58,186 bases of DNA from Magnetococcales bacterium (GCA_015231175.1 JADGBZ010000002.1:45517-103702), one strand, 5' to 3'. Shown: positions 1-7,739, numbered from the stretch's first letter. Translations and numbers: made by a program. Notes: a model not told the origin generated them from the letters alone.

Positions 1-355
1 CAGGTTGCCCGCAGAAGATCAGTGAATCACCGCTTTGTATCCTGTCCTGGATCGTCTCACAATAGCGGGTAGCGACTTCTTTGGCGTATGCCATCGATGA
101 ACTCTCTGTCTGGAAATCCGTCAATGATTTGCTTTTGAAGCGGTCAGGAATGCCGGTTTTCCCGATTTGGTTGCTCAAAGATCCCTGTTTTCTGCGCAGT
201 GACTCCAAACGCATGTCGTCTTGCTGTTTTTCCACCCAGATACGGTCGCATTCCGGGCAGATCGGCGTGATCGGTTCCCGGCCTGGGATGATATGTGGGA
301 TCGGGCGACTACGGTACGGCAATAGCATATGTGCGCCACTTGCCACGGCGTTCAT
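1..355 (-). CDS. DnaC-like phage replication ATPase, N-terminal part (cut by window edge)
   Basis: Translating the minus strand gives an open frame that runs off base 1. After the ATG at 355 there is a Cys pair (CPEC, as in zinc-binding N-termini), a charged stretch, then GIPDRFKSKSLTDF and LIFCGQP. The last is the start of the Walker A region, which normally reads FCGNPGTGKTH. This order is that of DnaC/IstB-type ATP-binding proteins that load replicative helicase in phages. The nucleotide-binding core lies outside the window. The gene is divergent from the gene at 398 with about 40 bp between them. The start is uncertain because the frame stays open upstream of 355. Confidence 0.7.
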   Translation of the reverse strand, partial: MNAVASGAHMLLPYRSRPIPHIIPGREPITPICPECDRIWVEKQQDDMRLESLRRKQGSLSNQIGKTGIPDRFKSKSLTDFQTESSSMAYAKEVATRYCETIQDRIQSGDSLIFCGQP

Positions 356-397
356 CAAGGCGGCGACAGGTTCGATTTGTGACCTCAGGAGACAAAC

Positions 398-1156
398 ATG
401 AGCGGATACTGCCCGCACTGTAACATCCGGGCTGACATGGAACTCTTCGCTGCTACCGAGGATAACCGCCAGGCAGCCGGAATCATCAAAACTTTTCAAC
501 CAGATGTTCAGTCTCACGTCCGGCCATACCTTGGGCTGTTCCGATCCGAACGAACCGGTGTGTTGCGGGCAGAAAAGAGGCTGCATACCGTGCGTGAGCT
601 TGCTCTGCTCATCCTGAGCGACAGCATTGCCGGATTGTCTGGGAGAAGATACGTGAATAAACCTTGCTTGAGGATGCTGCCGGGACAAAAGACCTGGGAG
701 CAGCATGGAAGACCAAATATTATTGACGTCCCTGACTCTCTGCGCATCTTGACCCCGGCACTCCTTACTCCAGGAAAAACGAAGGAAGAAGCCTTGGATA
801 TCCTGTCGAAAGCGGTCGGTCTTTCTCAGGACAATCCAACACGGATTATTGAATCCCCTGTCGAGAGAGTGATTTTGCGACGCGACCTGCTTGCGCATGT
901 CGTGGAAGACAGGATGAGCACTCGTGAAAGGTTCGGAGATTTCCTGATTCCGACACTCACGGCTCCCTATGAGGTGTGGATAACCGAATACCCCGACGGA
1001 TTTCGGACCCATTATATCGGCTTGTTCCAGGGATCTCGCGACATGTTCGCAGTGGCCAGGATGAACCGGGATGGAAGCCTGATATGGAATTTGCTTCGGG
1101 CGAGAGTGGGAACTTTGAACAGAGCGCGTGCAGGGGAACCCATTTATAAGAAATAA
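398..1156 (+). CDS. Phage protein with C-terminal PBECR2-type nuclease domain
   Basis: 252 aa. The start is supported by AGGAG about 7 bases upstream of the ATG. The N-terminus carries CPHC followed by a phage-protein-like stretch (PYLGLFRSER). The C-terminal half, from about residue 125, matches the PBECR2 family (phage-Barnase-EndoU-ColicinE5/D-RelE-like nuclease) that is common in Mu-like prophages, often near or fused to the head-morphogenesis protein: SPVERVILRRDLLAHVVE, IWLTEYPDGF-like IWITEYPDGF, YIGLFQG, NRDGSLIWN and a final PIYKK. The middle (about 75-120) is not recognisable, so this may be a deletion fusion of two phage genes. The nuclease assignment is by family pattern; activity is not shown. 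Confidence 0.65.
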   Translation: MSGYCPHCNIRADMELFAATEDNRQAAGIIKTFQPDVQSHVRPYLGLFRSERTGVLRAEKRLHTVRELALLILSDSIAGLSGRRYVNKPCLRMLPGQKTWEQHGRPNIIDVPDSLRILTPALLTPGKTKEEALDILSKAVGLSQDNPTRIIESPVERVILRRDLLAHVVEDRMSTRERFGDFLIPTLTAPYEVWITEYPDGFRTHYIGLFQGSRDMFAVARMNRDGSLIWNLLRARVGTLNRARAGEPIYKK

Positions 1157-1285
1157 AAGGTGGGAGGTTGGCCAGACAGCGGCATCTGGATACCGCCCCG
1201 GCGTCTCCCATCAGCTATCGGGTCCAGACCCAGCCGACATCGCGCTCCCACCTTTCATCTACGAGGATACAAAATCTCCGTGACC

Positions 1286-1735
1286 ATGGAAATAAAAATC
1301 GACGACGGCTCGGTATTGGCGCTGTTGAACGCCCTGCATGCCCAGGGTGCGAACCTGCGTCCGGCGATGCGGCAGGTGGCCGGGGTGCTGGCCGATGAGG
1401 CGGAACAGGCTTTTGCCCGGGAGACCTCTCCGGAGGGGAAGCCCTGGCCGGGACTGGCTGAGTCCACCGAAAAGCAACGAGAGAAAGAGGGAAAATGGCC
1501 TGGCCCCATCCTGCAGGTATTGGGGCGACTGGCCGGTTCTGTCCAGCAGGAGTATGGACCTGACCATGCGTCGGTCGGCACCAACGTCATCTATGCCCGC
1601 ATCCACCAGCTCGGTGGCGAGGCCGGACGCGGGCACAAAGTCTACATTCCCCCACGTCCCTTTTTGGGACTCTCTCCTTCCGGACAGGGGGAGATCCTGG
1701 ACATCCTGCAACGCCATCTCATGTCTGGCCTGTAG
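1286..1735 (+). CDS. Phage virion morphogenesis protein (Mu gpG-like)
   Basis: 149 aa from the ATG at 1286; an in-frame GTG at 1280 is an alternative, and the frame is open further upstream without a ribosome site. The sequence has the hallmarks of the phage virion morphogenesis family (PF05069): EAFARETSPEGKPWPGLAEST-like text near residues 40-60, then a Leu/Gly-rich middle, and near the end a conserved IHQLGGEAGRG and IPPRPFLGLS. In Mu this protein acts in head and tail assembly. It follows the PBECR2 gene, the order expected for Mu F-G. It appears intact. Confidence 0.8.
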   Translation: MEIKIDDGSVLALLNALHAQGANLRPAMRQVAGVLADEAEQAFARETSPEGKPWPGLAESTEKQREKEGKWPGPILQVLGRLAGSVQQEYGPDHASVGTNVIYARIHQLGGEAGRGHKVYIPPRPFLGLSPSGQGEILDILQRHLMSGL

Positions 1736-1975
1736 ATGCCATTGCCAAGCGTTGCGCAATGGGGTCTGTGGCGTTTTTCTGGTGCGGGGGTAGGTTGGTA
1801 AGGGTTACCCAGCAAACCGCCTTCCAGGGGCGTTTTCGCTTCCATCAAAAAAAATTCTTCCGCCGTCGATTTTGTTGCAAATTCGCCATCCTCACCACCA
1901 GACCCTCGAAAATCCTCTTATCATCCCATGCGTGTTTTGTGAACCGACCGACCGGGACGAAGAGGAGGTGTGTGC

Positions 1976-2017
1976 ATGTCTGGATTCAAGGATTGGATCG
2001 CGATTTTCCGGGGCGGC
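1976..2017 (+). pseudogene. 5' stub of a Mu gpI-like prohead protease/scaffold gene
   Basis: A strong ribosome site (GAGGAGG) precedes the ATG at 1976. The first 14 codons read MSGFKDWIAIFRGG, which resembles the conserved start of Mu protein I proteins (DW-x-EIFRGG, followed by TDS.G). Similarity stops at once and the reading frame becomes meaningless. About 25 bases later the 3' part of a different phage gene starts in another frame. I read this as a deletion that removed nearly all of gene I and the genes behind it. Confidence 0.5.
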
Positions 2018-2041
2018 AGCTACCAGGCCATCCGGGGTGTC

Positions 2042-2480
2042 CGTCGCCCGGGTTGGCTATACCATCCTGGCGCGCTCCTGGAGTCTGACCACACCAAAAC
2101 ATGTGGCAGGGCTGGATGCCTATCCGATCCAGCTCCGCATCACCGGCACCGCCGGCAACCTGGCCAGCGACGGCGAAATCATCTGCCAGCGCGGCGACGG
2201 TGAGTTTCGCGGCGACGACATCTCCGACCCGCTTCTCGCCACAACTGACGCCAAGATCTCCCGGGGCCGCGCCGAGATCGATGCCGGCGGGGACCTCCAG
2301 GAGGTCTCCCTCACCTGTATCCACCGACCCGGCATTCTGCCGGGCCACCTGGTGGAGATCCACGATGCCCTGATGGGCCAGTCCTGGCGCGGCAAGGTGA
2401 CCAGCGTCAGCCACGACGCCACCGGACCACGCATCACCACATCGCTGGAGATCCTGCGCCATGTCCCAACCATTGCTTGA
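2042..2480 (+). pseudogene. 3' fragment of a phage tail/baseplate-region gene
   Basis: About 145 codons without a plausible start. The frame continues upstream to 1872, but that part is not protein-like. The readable portion begins near VARVGYTILARS and contains DAKISRGRAEIDAGG, PGILPGHLVEIHD and SWRGKVTSVSH, then ends with a beta-rich stretch (RITTSLEILRH) typical of phage tail or baseplate proteins with a terminal domain. The end overlaps the next gene by 20 bases. The exact family is not identified. It is interpreted as a truncated gene fused by deletion to the gpI stub. Confidence 0.5.
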
Positions 2481-2685
2481 TCTTCAGCGTCTGCTGACCG
2501 GACGCCAGACCATGACCGGGCGCGTGCTGGCCGTCGTCAGCGGCAAGGCCAGAGTGGCCACAGCCCAAGGGATCGTCGAGGTGACCGCCGATCCATCACT
2601 CGGCGTCGGCGACCAGGTGATGGTCCAGGGTGGCAAGGCGACAAAAATCAAGGGCGGGGGAAAAATCCCCGTCTATTACGTATGA
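2461..2685 (+). CDS. Small phage tail-region protein, unknown function
   Basis: 74 aa, starting inside the end of the preceding fragment (20-base overlap), which is typical of translationally coupled phage genes. It holds a short hydrophobic Leu-rich N-terminus and then a small beta-barrel-like pattern: TGRVLAVVSGKARVATAQG, VEVTADPSLGVGDQVMV, and a Lys/Gly-rich end. Such small proteins are often found behind tail/baseplate genes in Mu-like prophages. I know of no assigned function. Confidence 0.5.
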   Translation: MSQPLLDLQRLLTGRQTMTGRVLAVVSGKARVATAQGIVEVTADPSLGVGDQVMVQGGKATKIKGGGKIPVYYV

Positions 2686-2818
2686 CCCCTGCCAACAGGC
2701 GGGGGCCGGGGTGCGCCAACACCCCGAACCGCGTTGCACAAAAACGCATGACCAAACCGGCCACATCTGGCCAATCCCGCACCGTGGCACCACGACAGGG
2801 AAACTGAAAGAAAAAGTC

Positions 2819-3019
2819 ATGCCAAGTGAGATCCGATGTGAAGTGTGTGGCAAAATGCTGGGGAAATTACTGGAGAAAGACAGTCAGGTAGCCATCGAAA
2901 TCAAATGCACGAGGTGTGGAACCGTTCACCAAGAACGCCGTCGAGCGTCAGACACAAGGAATGACGCTCATGGATATAAATCAAATCAAATCGCCCCTGG
3001 CAGGATGGATGGGCGGTAA
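2819..3019 (+). CDS. Com-like zinc-finger translational regulator (Mu Com family)
   Basis: 66 aa from the ATG at 2819. The first 45 residues show the Com pattern: IRCEVCGKML near the start and IEIKCTRCGTVH near residue 30, i.e. two CxxC pairs forming one zinc site. In phage Mu, Com binds mRNA and activates translation of the mom DNA-modification gene. Here the following gene is a Dam methylase that overlaps com by 50 bases, so translational coupling or control of the methylase is a reasonable inference. The C-terminal about 20 residues look like filler created by the overlap. Confidence 0.75.
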   Translation: MPSEIRCEVCGKMLGKLLEKDSQVAIEIKCTRCGTVHQERRRASDTRNDAHGYKSNQIAPGRMDGR

Positions 3020-3752
3020 ACGCCTGCTGGCCAAAAAGATTGTTCCGTTGATCCCGGAACATACATGCTATATAGAGCCCTTCGCTGGGGCTGCATGGAT
3101 CCTGTTCTCGAAACCTCCGGCCAAACAGGAGGACTTGAACGATATCAACCGCGATGTCGTCAATCTCTACCGGGTGGTGCGGCATCACTGGAGCGCTTTT
3201 GTCGATGCCATCCAATGGTTCGTGACCAGCCGGGCAGAGTTCGAGCGGTTCCTTGACGTTTCCCCAGAAAATTTGACGGATATCCAGCGCGCCGTCCGGT
3301 TCTACTACATCCACAAGCTGAGTTTCGGCGGCCGCATGACCGGAAAACGGACCTTTGGCTACTCGGCCACAGAGCCGTCAAACTTCAATCCCGACCGCAT
3401 CAGGCAGGACATGGAGGCCGCCCACAGGCGGCTGGCAAGGGTGACCGTCGAGCATCTTCCCTATGCGGATGTCATCCAGCGGTATGACCGGCCAAGCACC
3501 TTCTTCTATCTGGATCCACCCTATTGGGGTGTGGAAGGGTACTACGGAAAGGGGATCTTCTCCCGGGCAGACTATGCCCGCTTGGCCTCCCTCCTGGGTA
3601 ACACCTCCGGGAAGTGGCTGATGAGCCTGAATGATATACCGGGGGTGCGGGACACGTTCAGAATGTTCCGAATTGAGAACATCTCAACCCGATACTCTTG
3701 CTCGAAAGGGGTTCGCACCCAGGCACAGGAGGTGTTGATCCGGAATTACTGA
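2970..3752 (+). CDS. D12-class DNA adenine N6-methyltransferase (Dam family)
   Basis: 260 aa. I choose the ATG at 2970 because AAGGA lies 9 bases upstream and the protein then begins MDINQIKSPLAGWMGGKR, as family members do; the ATG at 2961 overlaps that site. AdoMet motif (YIEPFAGAAWILFSKPP, about 30-46), NDINRDVVNLYRV, and the catalytic DPPY motif in YLDPPYWGVEGYYG (about residue 185) are all present. It probably methylates adenine in phage DNA, protecting it from host restriction or setting gene-expression timing. Full length, overlapping com and followed by a terminator. Confidence 0.88.
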   Translation: MDINQIKSPLAGWMGGKRLLAKKIVPLIPEHTCYIEPFAGAAWILFSKPPAKQEDLNDINRDVVNLYRVVRHHWSAFVDAIQWFVTSRAEFERFLDVSPENLTDIQRAVRFYYIHKLSFGGRMTGKRTFGYSATEPSNFNPDRIRQDMEAAHRRLARVTVEHLPYADVIQRYDRPSTFFYLDPPYWGVEGYYGKGIFSRADYARLASLLGNTSGKWLMSLNDIPGVRDTFRMFRIENISTRYSCSKGVRTQAQEVLIRNY

Positions 3753-3775
3753 ACCAGCGGGTTCACCCAGTGAAA

Positions 3776-3818
3776 CGGTCAGAAGCGCAATCTTTCGCGC
3801 TTCTGACCGGAATTTTTT
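3776..3818 (+). terminator. Rho-independent terminator after the Dam gene
   Basis: A perfect 13-bp stem (3776-3788 pairs with 3797-3809) with an 8-base loop is followed by AATTTTTT. It begins 23 bases after the methylase stop codon. Confidence 0.85.
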
Positions 3819-3830
3819 CGCGCGCCTGTA

Positions 3831-3968
3831 GTCACCCTTGCAAGAAAAGTCTGGACAGGAAAGCCTTTGTCAGGGCTTCGCCCCGAACCTCACCATGGCG
3901 CTGCCATGGACAAAGCCGGGGAGCCAGCCCACTGGACCCCGATTCGTTGCCGGGTGCTGAATGGCTAC
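3831..3968 (-). repeat. Dispersed hairpin-rich repeat, copy 1
   Basis: 138 bp. It shares a core (AAGCCTTTGTCAGGGCTTCG, then CACC.GGGCGCTGCCCTGG-like, then GGAGCCAGCCC.CTGGACC) with copies elsewhere in the window. Three short hairpins can form. The right end reads GGGTGCTGAATGGCTAC, one base from the family end GTGCTGAAT.GTTAC; the left end is GTCACCC. It lies between the prophage remnant and cusA. Confidence 0.8.
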
Positions 3969-4013
3969 TGACGTGGGGTGTCTGAACGACTACCGCTGAA
4001 TCGTTACTCCCGA

Positions 4014-7000
4014 TCAGACAATACTCCTGGACGACTGGTCTTTCAGTATGGATCTTCGGCGCAGGGTAAACTCCTTGATCTGCCCATAGATGGCCGGGAT
4101 GATGATCAGGGTCAGGAGGGTGGAGGAGACCATGCCGCCCACCATGGGGGCGGCGATGCGGCGCATCACTTCCGAGCCGGTGCCGGCGCTCCACATGATG
4201 GGGAGCAGGCCGGCCATGATGGCCACCACGGTCATCATTTTGGGGCGCACCCGTTCGACGGCTCCTTCCATGATGGCGGCGTGGATGTCGTTTCGGGTGG
4301 GGATGCTGTTTTCCGCCTGGCATCGGGAGAAGCGTTCCCGCAGGGCGTGGTCCAGATAGATCAACATCACCACGCCGGTCTCGGCGGCCACCCCGGCCAG
4401 GGCGATGAATCCCACCGCCACGGCCACGCTCAGGTTGAAGTGGAGGTGATCCATCAACCAGATGCCGCCGACCAGGGCGAAGGGGAGAGAGAGCATGACG
4501 ATCAGGGTTTCGGTCAGGCGCCCGAAATTCAGGTAAAGCAGCAGGAAAATGATGAACAGCGTCAGAGGCAGGACGACTTTGAGTTTGGCTTTGGCGTGCT
4601 CCATGTATTCAAACTGGCCGCTCCACTGGAGAAAGGTTCCCTGGGGCATCCGCACCTTCTCCTGCACGGCTTGGCGGGCGTCGGCGACATAACTCCCGAT
4701 GTCCCGGTCGCGAATATCCACAAAAATATAGACCGACAGCAGGGCGTTTTCGGTGCGGATGGCCGCCGGCCCCTTCTCCAGACGGATGGAAGCCAGTTGC
4801 CCCAGTGGAATCTGAGCGCCATTTTCGGCGCGGACCAGAACCCGTTGGGCGATGGAGTCGGGGTCCGAACGAAAATCACGCGGGTAACGCACGTTGACGG
4901 AAAACCGTTCGCGGCCTTCGACGGTGGTGGTGACGGTCTCCCCTCCCAGAGCGGTCAGGATCACCTCCTGGAGATCGCCAATGGTCAGACCATAACGGGC
5001 AATGGCGTCCCGATCCGGGTCGATGGTCAGATAGAAACCGCCGCCCACCCGTTCGGCATAGGCGCTGGTCGTGCCCGGCACGCGCTTGACGACCGCCTCG
5101 ATCTGTTCGGCCAGGGGTTCAATCGTCTCCAGGCTGTTGCCGAACACCTTGATGCCAATGGGAGTGCGGATTCCGGTGGCGAGCATGTCAATGCGGGCCT
5201 TGAGGGGCATGGTCCAGGCGTTGTTGACCCCCGGCATTTGCAGGGCGGCGTCCAGCTCGGCGACCAGCTTTTCCCGGGTCATGCCGGGACGCCAGGCGGA
5301 TGCAGGTTTGAGATTGATGACGGTCTCAAACATTTCGGTTGGCGCCGGATCGGTGGCGGTGTTGGCCCGGCCTGCCTTGCCAAACACCGAGGCTACCTCC
5401 GGAAAACCCTTGATGATCTTGTCCTGGGTCTGGAGCATCTCCTCGGCCTTGGTCATGGAGAGCCCGGGCAGGGTGGTGGGCATGTAGAGCAGGGTTCCCT
5501 CGTCGAGATCAGGCATGAACTCGCTGCCCAGACGCAAGGCGGGAGCCACGCTGACCCCCATGACCACCAGGGCCAGCAGGATGAAACTCTTTTTGAAACG
5601 CAACACCAGGCGGATGATGGGCCGATAGAGCCAGACCAACAGGCGGTTGATGGGGTTTTTATGCTCGGGCGTGATGCGTCCGCGTACAAAAAGCAGCATC
5701 AGGACCGGTACCAGCGTTATCGAGAGCAGCGCCGCCCCGGCCATGGCAAAGGTTTTAGTGAAAGCCAGGGGTTTGAACATTCGGCCTTCCTGAGACTCCA
5801 GGGTGAAGACCGGCAGAAAGGAGACGGTGATCACCAGCAGGCTGAAAAAGAGAGGCGGTCCCACCTCGCAGGCAGCCTCCATGATGACACGATGGCGGGG
5901 GGTGTCCGGCGCGGCCCGTTCCAGGTGTTTGTGGGCATTTTCGACCATGACGATGGCCGCATCCACCATGGCCCCCACCGCAATGGCGATCCCCCCCAGG
6001 CTCATGATGTTGGAGGTCATCCCCAGGGATTGCATGAGCAGGATGGCAATCAAGACCCCGACCGGCAGCATGAGAATGGCCACCAGGGCGCTGCGGACGT
6101 GCAGGAGAAAAAGGATACACACCCCGGCAACGATCAGGCTCTCTTCGATCAGGGTGTGCTTCAGGGTTTCAATGGCCCGCAGAATCAAGGCGGAACGGTC
6201 ATACACGGCCTCGATATGGACCCCCTCCCCCAGGGAAGAGGTGATTTCGGCGAGGCGGTCTTTGGCATTTTGAATCACCTTCAGGGCATTCTGGCCAAAG
6301 CGTTGCACGACGATGCCGCTGACCGCTTCGCCTTCGCCGTTCAGTTCGGCCATGCCCCGGCGTTCGTCAGGCCCCAGTTCGACGCGGGCCACGTCGCCGA
6401 TCCGGACCGGGGCGCCGTTCACCTCTTTGAGAACGATTTTTTCCAGATCATGGATTCCGCGCAGATAACCCCGTCCCCGCACGATATATTCGGTCTCGGC
6501 CATCTCCACGACCCGCCCGCCCACGTCGCGGTTGCTCATGGCGATGGCCTGGCTGAGGCGTGACAGGGGGATCTGATAGGCCTGCAACTGCTGGGGATCG
6601 ACGATGACCTGATATTGCTGGACATAGCCGCCAACGCTGGCCACCTCGGCGACCCCTTCGGTTCTGGCCAGATGAAAACGCACATACCAATCTTGCAGGG
6701 TGCGCAGTTCGGCCAGGCTCTTCTCTTTGGCCAGGACGACATATTGGTAGACCCATCCCACGCCGGTGGCATCCGGACCCAAGGTGGGGGTGATGCCGGG
6801 AGGCAGCTGCCTGGCCGCAAAGTTGAGGTACTCCAGAATCCGGCTGCGCGCCCAATAGATATCGGTTCCATCCTCAAAAATAATGGTGACGAAGGAGATG
6901 CCAAACGAGGAGATGCCCCGGACCAGCTTGGAGCGGGGCACCGAGAGCATCGCCGTGGTCAAGGGATAGGTGACCTGATCCTCCACGACCTGTGGGGCTT

Positions 7001-7166
7001 GCCCGGGGTATTCCGTCAGCAGGATCACCTGCACATCGGAAAGGTCCGGAATGGCGTCCAGGGGAATGCGCACTACGGCGTAGATGCCGCTGGCAATCAG
7101 GAAGAAAGTTGCCAACAATACCAGTAAAACATTGCGGCATGACCAGCGAATCACCCAAGCAATCAT
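4014..7166 (-). CDS. cusA: Heavy-metal RND efflux pump, CusA type (Cu+/Ag+)
   Basis: 1050 aa, full length for the family. Inner-membrane trimeric pump that exports Cu(I)/Ag(I) with the CusB and CusC homologues encoded just upstream, driven by the proton gradient. The first membrane helix (about 10-35) is followed by RIPLDAIPDLSDVQVIL, the signature HME-RND start. TM4 carries GGIAIAVGAMVDAAIVMVEN with the charged residues used for proton relay. The central loop has TATDPAPTEMFET and WTMPLKARIDMLATGI, matching the CusA region with metal-binding methionines rather than CzcA. It is separated from the rest of the operon by a 173-bp inserted repeat. A His/Asp-rich open frame on the other strand is only its shadow. 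Confidence 0.93.
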   Translation of the reverse strand: MIAWVIRWSCRNVLLVLLATFFLIASGIYAVVRIPLDAIPDLSDVQVILLTEYPGQAPQVVEDQVTYPLTTAMLSVPRSKLVRGISSFGISFVTIIFEDGTDIYWARSRILEYLNFAARQLPPGITPTLGPDATGVGWVYQYVVLAKEKSLAELRTLQDWYVRFHLARTEGVAEVASVGGYVQQYQVIVDPQQLQAYQIPLSRLSQAIAMSNRDVGGRVVEMAETEYIVRGRGYLRGIHDLEKIVLKEVNGAPVRIGDVARVELGPDERRGMAELNGEGEAVSGIVVQRFGQNALKVIQNAKDRLAEITSSLGEGVHIEAVYDRSALILRAIETLKHTLIEESLIVAGVCILFLLHVRSALVAILMLPVGVLIAILLMQSLGMTSNIMSLGGIAIAVGAMVDAAIVMVENAHKHLERAAPDTPRHRVIMEAACEVGPPLFFSLLVITVSFLPVFTLESQEGRMFKPLAFTKTFAMAGAALLSITLVPVLMLLFVRGRITPEHKNPINRLLVWLYRPIIRLVLRFKKSFILLALVVMGVSVAPALRLGSEFMPDLDEGTLLYMPTTLPGLSMTKAEEMLQTQDKIIKGFPEVASVFGKAGRANTATDPAPTEMFETVINLKPASAWRPGMTREKLVAELDAALQMPGVNNAWTMPLKARIDMLATGIRTPIGIKVFGNSLETIEPLAEQIEAVVKRVPGTTSAYAERVGGGFYLTIDPDRDAIARYGLTIGDLQEVILTALGGETVTTTVEGRERFSVNVRYPRDFRSDPDSIAQRVLVRAENGAQIPLGQLASIRLEKGPAAIRTENALLSVYIFVDIRDRDIGSYVADARQAVQEKVRMPQGTFLQWSGQFEYMEHAKAKLKVVLPLTLFIIFLLLYLNFGRLTETLIVMLSLPFALVGGIWLMDHLHFNLSVAVAVGFIALAGVAAETGVVMLIYLDHALRERFSRCQAENSIPTRNDIHAAIMEGAVERVRPKMMTVVAIMAGLLPIMWSAGTGSEVMRRIAAPMVGGMVSSTLLTLIIIPAIYGQIKEFTLRRRSILKDQSSRSIV

Positions 7167-7223
7167 CGACGGATCCCTTCCGATGCACAGTTGCCATTTT
7201 GTCTTGCCGGAATATTGCGCTCT

Positions 7224-7414
7224 CTTCTAAACGTAACCATGCACCACCCGGCCACGAATCGGGGTCCAGGGGGCTGGCTCCCTGGCTTGGTTCAGGGCGT
7301 TGCCCTGGCGGGGTTCGGGGCGAAGCCCTGACAAAGGCTTTCATGTCCAGGATTTTCTGGAAGGGGCGATGAGTGGTTACGGTCTGGGGGTCTTTGAACA
7401 ATTACCTTCTAAAC
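7224..7414 (-). mobile_element. MITE-like repeat, copy 2, with perfect 9-bp target duplication
   Basis: The element spans 7233-7405 (173 bp), starts GTAACC and ends AATTAC. It is flanked on both sides by the identical 9-mer CTTCTAAAC (7224-7232 and 7406-7414). Inside are the family hairpins CCAGGG..CCCTGG, CAGGGC-GTT-GCCCTG and GGGC-GAA-GCCC, and the conserved GACAAAGGCTTTCATGTCC. There is no coding capacity for a transposase, so mobility would need one in trans. It sits inside the cus operon between the lipoprotein gene and cusA. Confidence 0.8.
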
Positions 7415-7419
7415 AAACA

Positions 7420-7716
7420 TCATGGCCGTTCCTGATGTTGAGGTATTGAGCGGGATTTGGACTCGGGGGCATCTTCAGCGGTGTTTTTTTCTGTGTGTTG
7501 AGGTGTTTTGCGGGATTTGGACTCGGGGGCATCTTCAGCGGTGTTTTTTTCTGTTTTATTTTGTTGGTTGTTGTGCGTGTCGCCCATCCCAGACATGATC
7601 GGCATCATGATCGGCATCATCACGGGGCAACCCGATGTCAGCAACCCCAGAACAGCGAGCAGCAGCAGACGGGACACCAGAGTGAAACGAGGATGCTTTT
7701 TGACGATATCAGGCAT
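7420..7716 (-). CDS. Small Met-rich lipoprotein in the cus operon
   Basis: 98 aa from the ATG at 7716; a longer frame starts at 7743 but overlaps cusB. A basic N-terminus and hydrophobic helix end in a lipobox LLTSGC (cleavage before Cys), predicting an outer- or inner-membrane lipoprotein facing the periplasm. Directly after the Cys comes CPVMMPIMMPIMSGMGD, seven methionines within 17 residues, a pattern suited to Cu(I)/Ag(I) binding. The tail is a hydrophilic tandem repeat (KTEKNTAEDAPESKSRKTPQ-like, two 20-residue units). It could serve like the CusF metallochaperone or a metal sponge; this role is inferred from context only. I know no named family. Confidence 0.65.
   Translation of the reverse strand: MPDIVKKHPRFTLVSRLLLLAVLGLLTSGCPVMMPIMMPIMSGMGDTHNNQQNKTEKNTAEDAPESKSRKTPQHTEKNTAEDAPESKSRSIPQHQERP
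7441..7554. repeat. 60-bp direct tandem repeat within the lipoprotein gene
   Basis: Bases 7441-7500 and 7501-7554 are nearly identical with a period of exactly 60 bp, so the coding frame is kept and a 20-residue unit (TEKNTAEDAPESKSR...) is doubled in the protein. Confidence 0.9.
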
Positions 7717-7739
7717 CGATTTTCCCCTTCTCTGGTGAA

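Noticed and set aside
81-401. 106-codon plus-strand frame at the left end
   Set aside because: The minus strand of the same stretch encodes the DnaC-like N-terminus with Cys pair and Walker A start; the plus frame has no recognisable feature.
1736-1975. Possible gene between gpG and the gpI stub
   Set aside because: 240 bases with no coherent frame or phage motif; the upstream part of the following open frame is not protein-like.
3978-6563. 861-codon open frame on the plus strand, very rich in His, Asp, Gly and Gln
   Set aside because: It is the exact antisense of cusA. The composition is what a GC-rich membrane-protein gene gives in this frame; there is no ribosome site, and the true RND motifs are on the minus strand.
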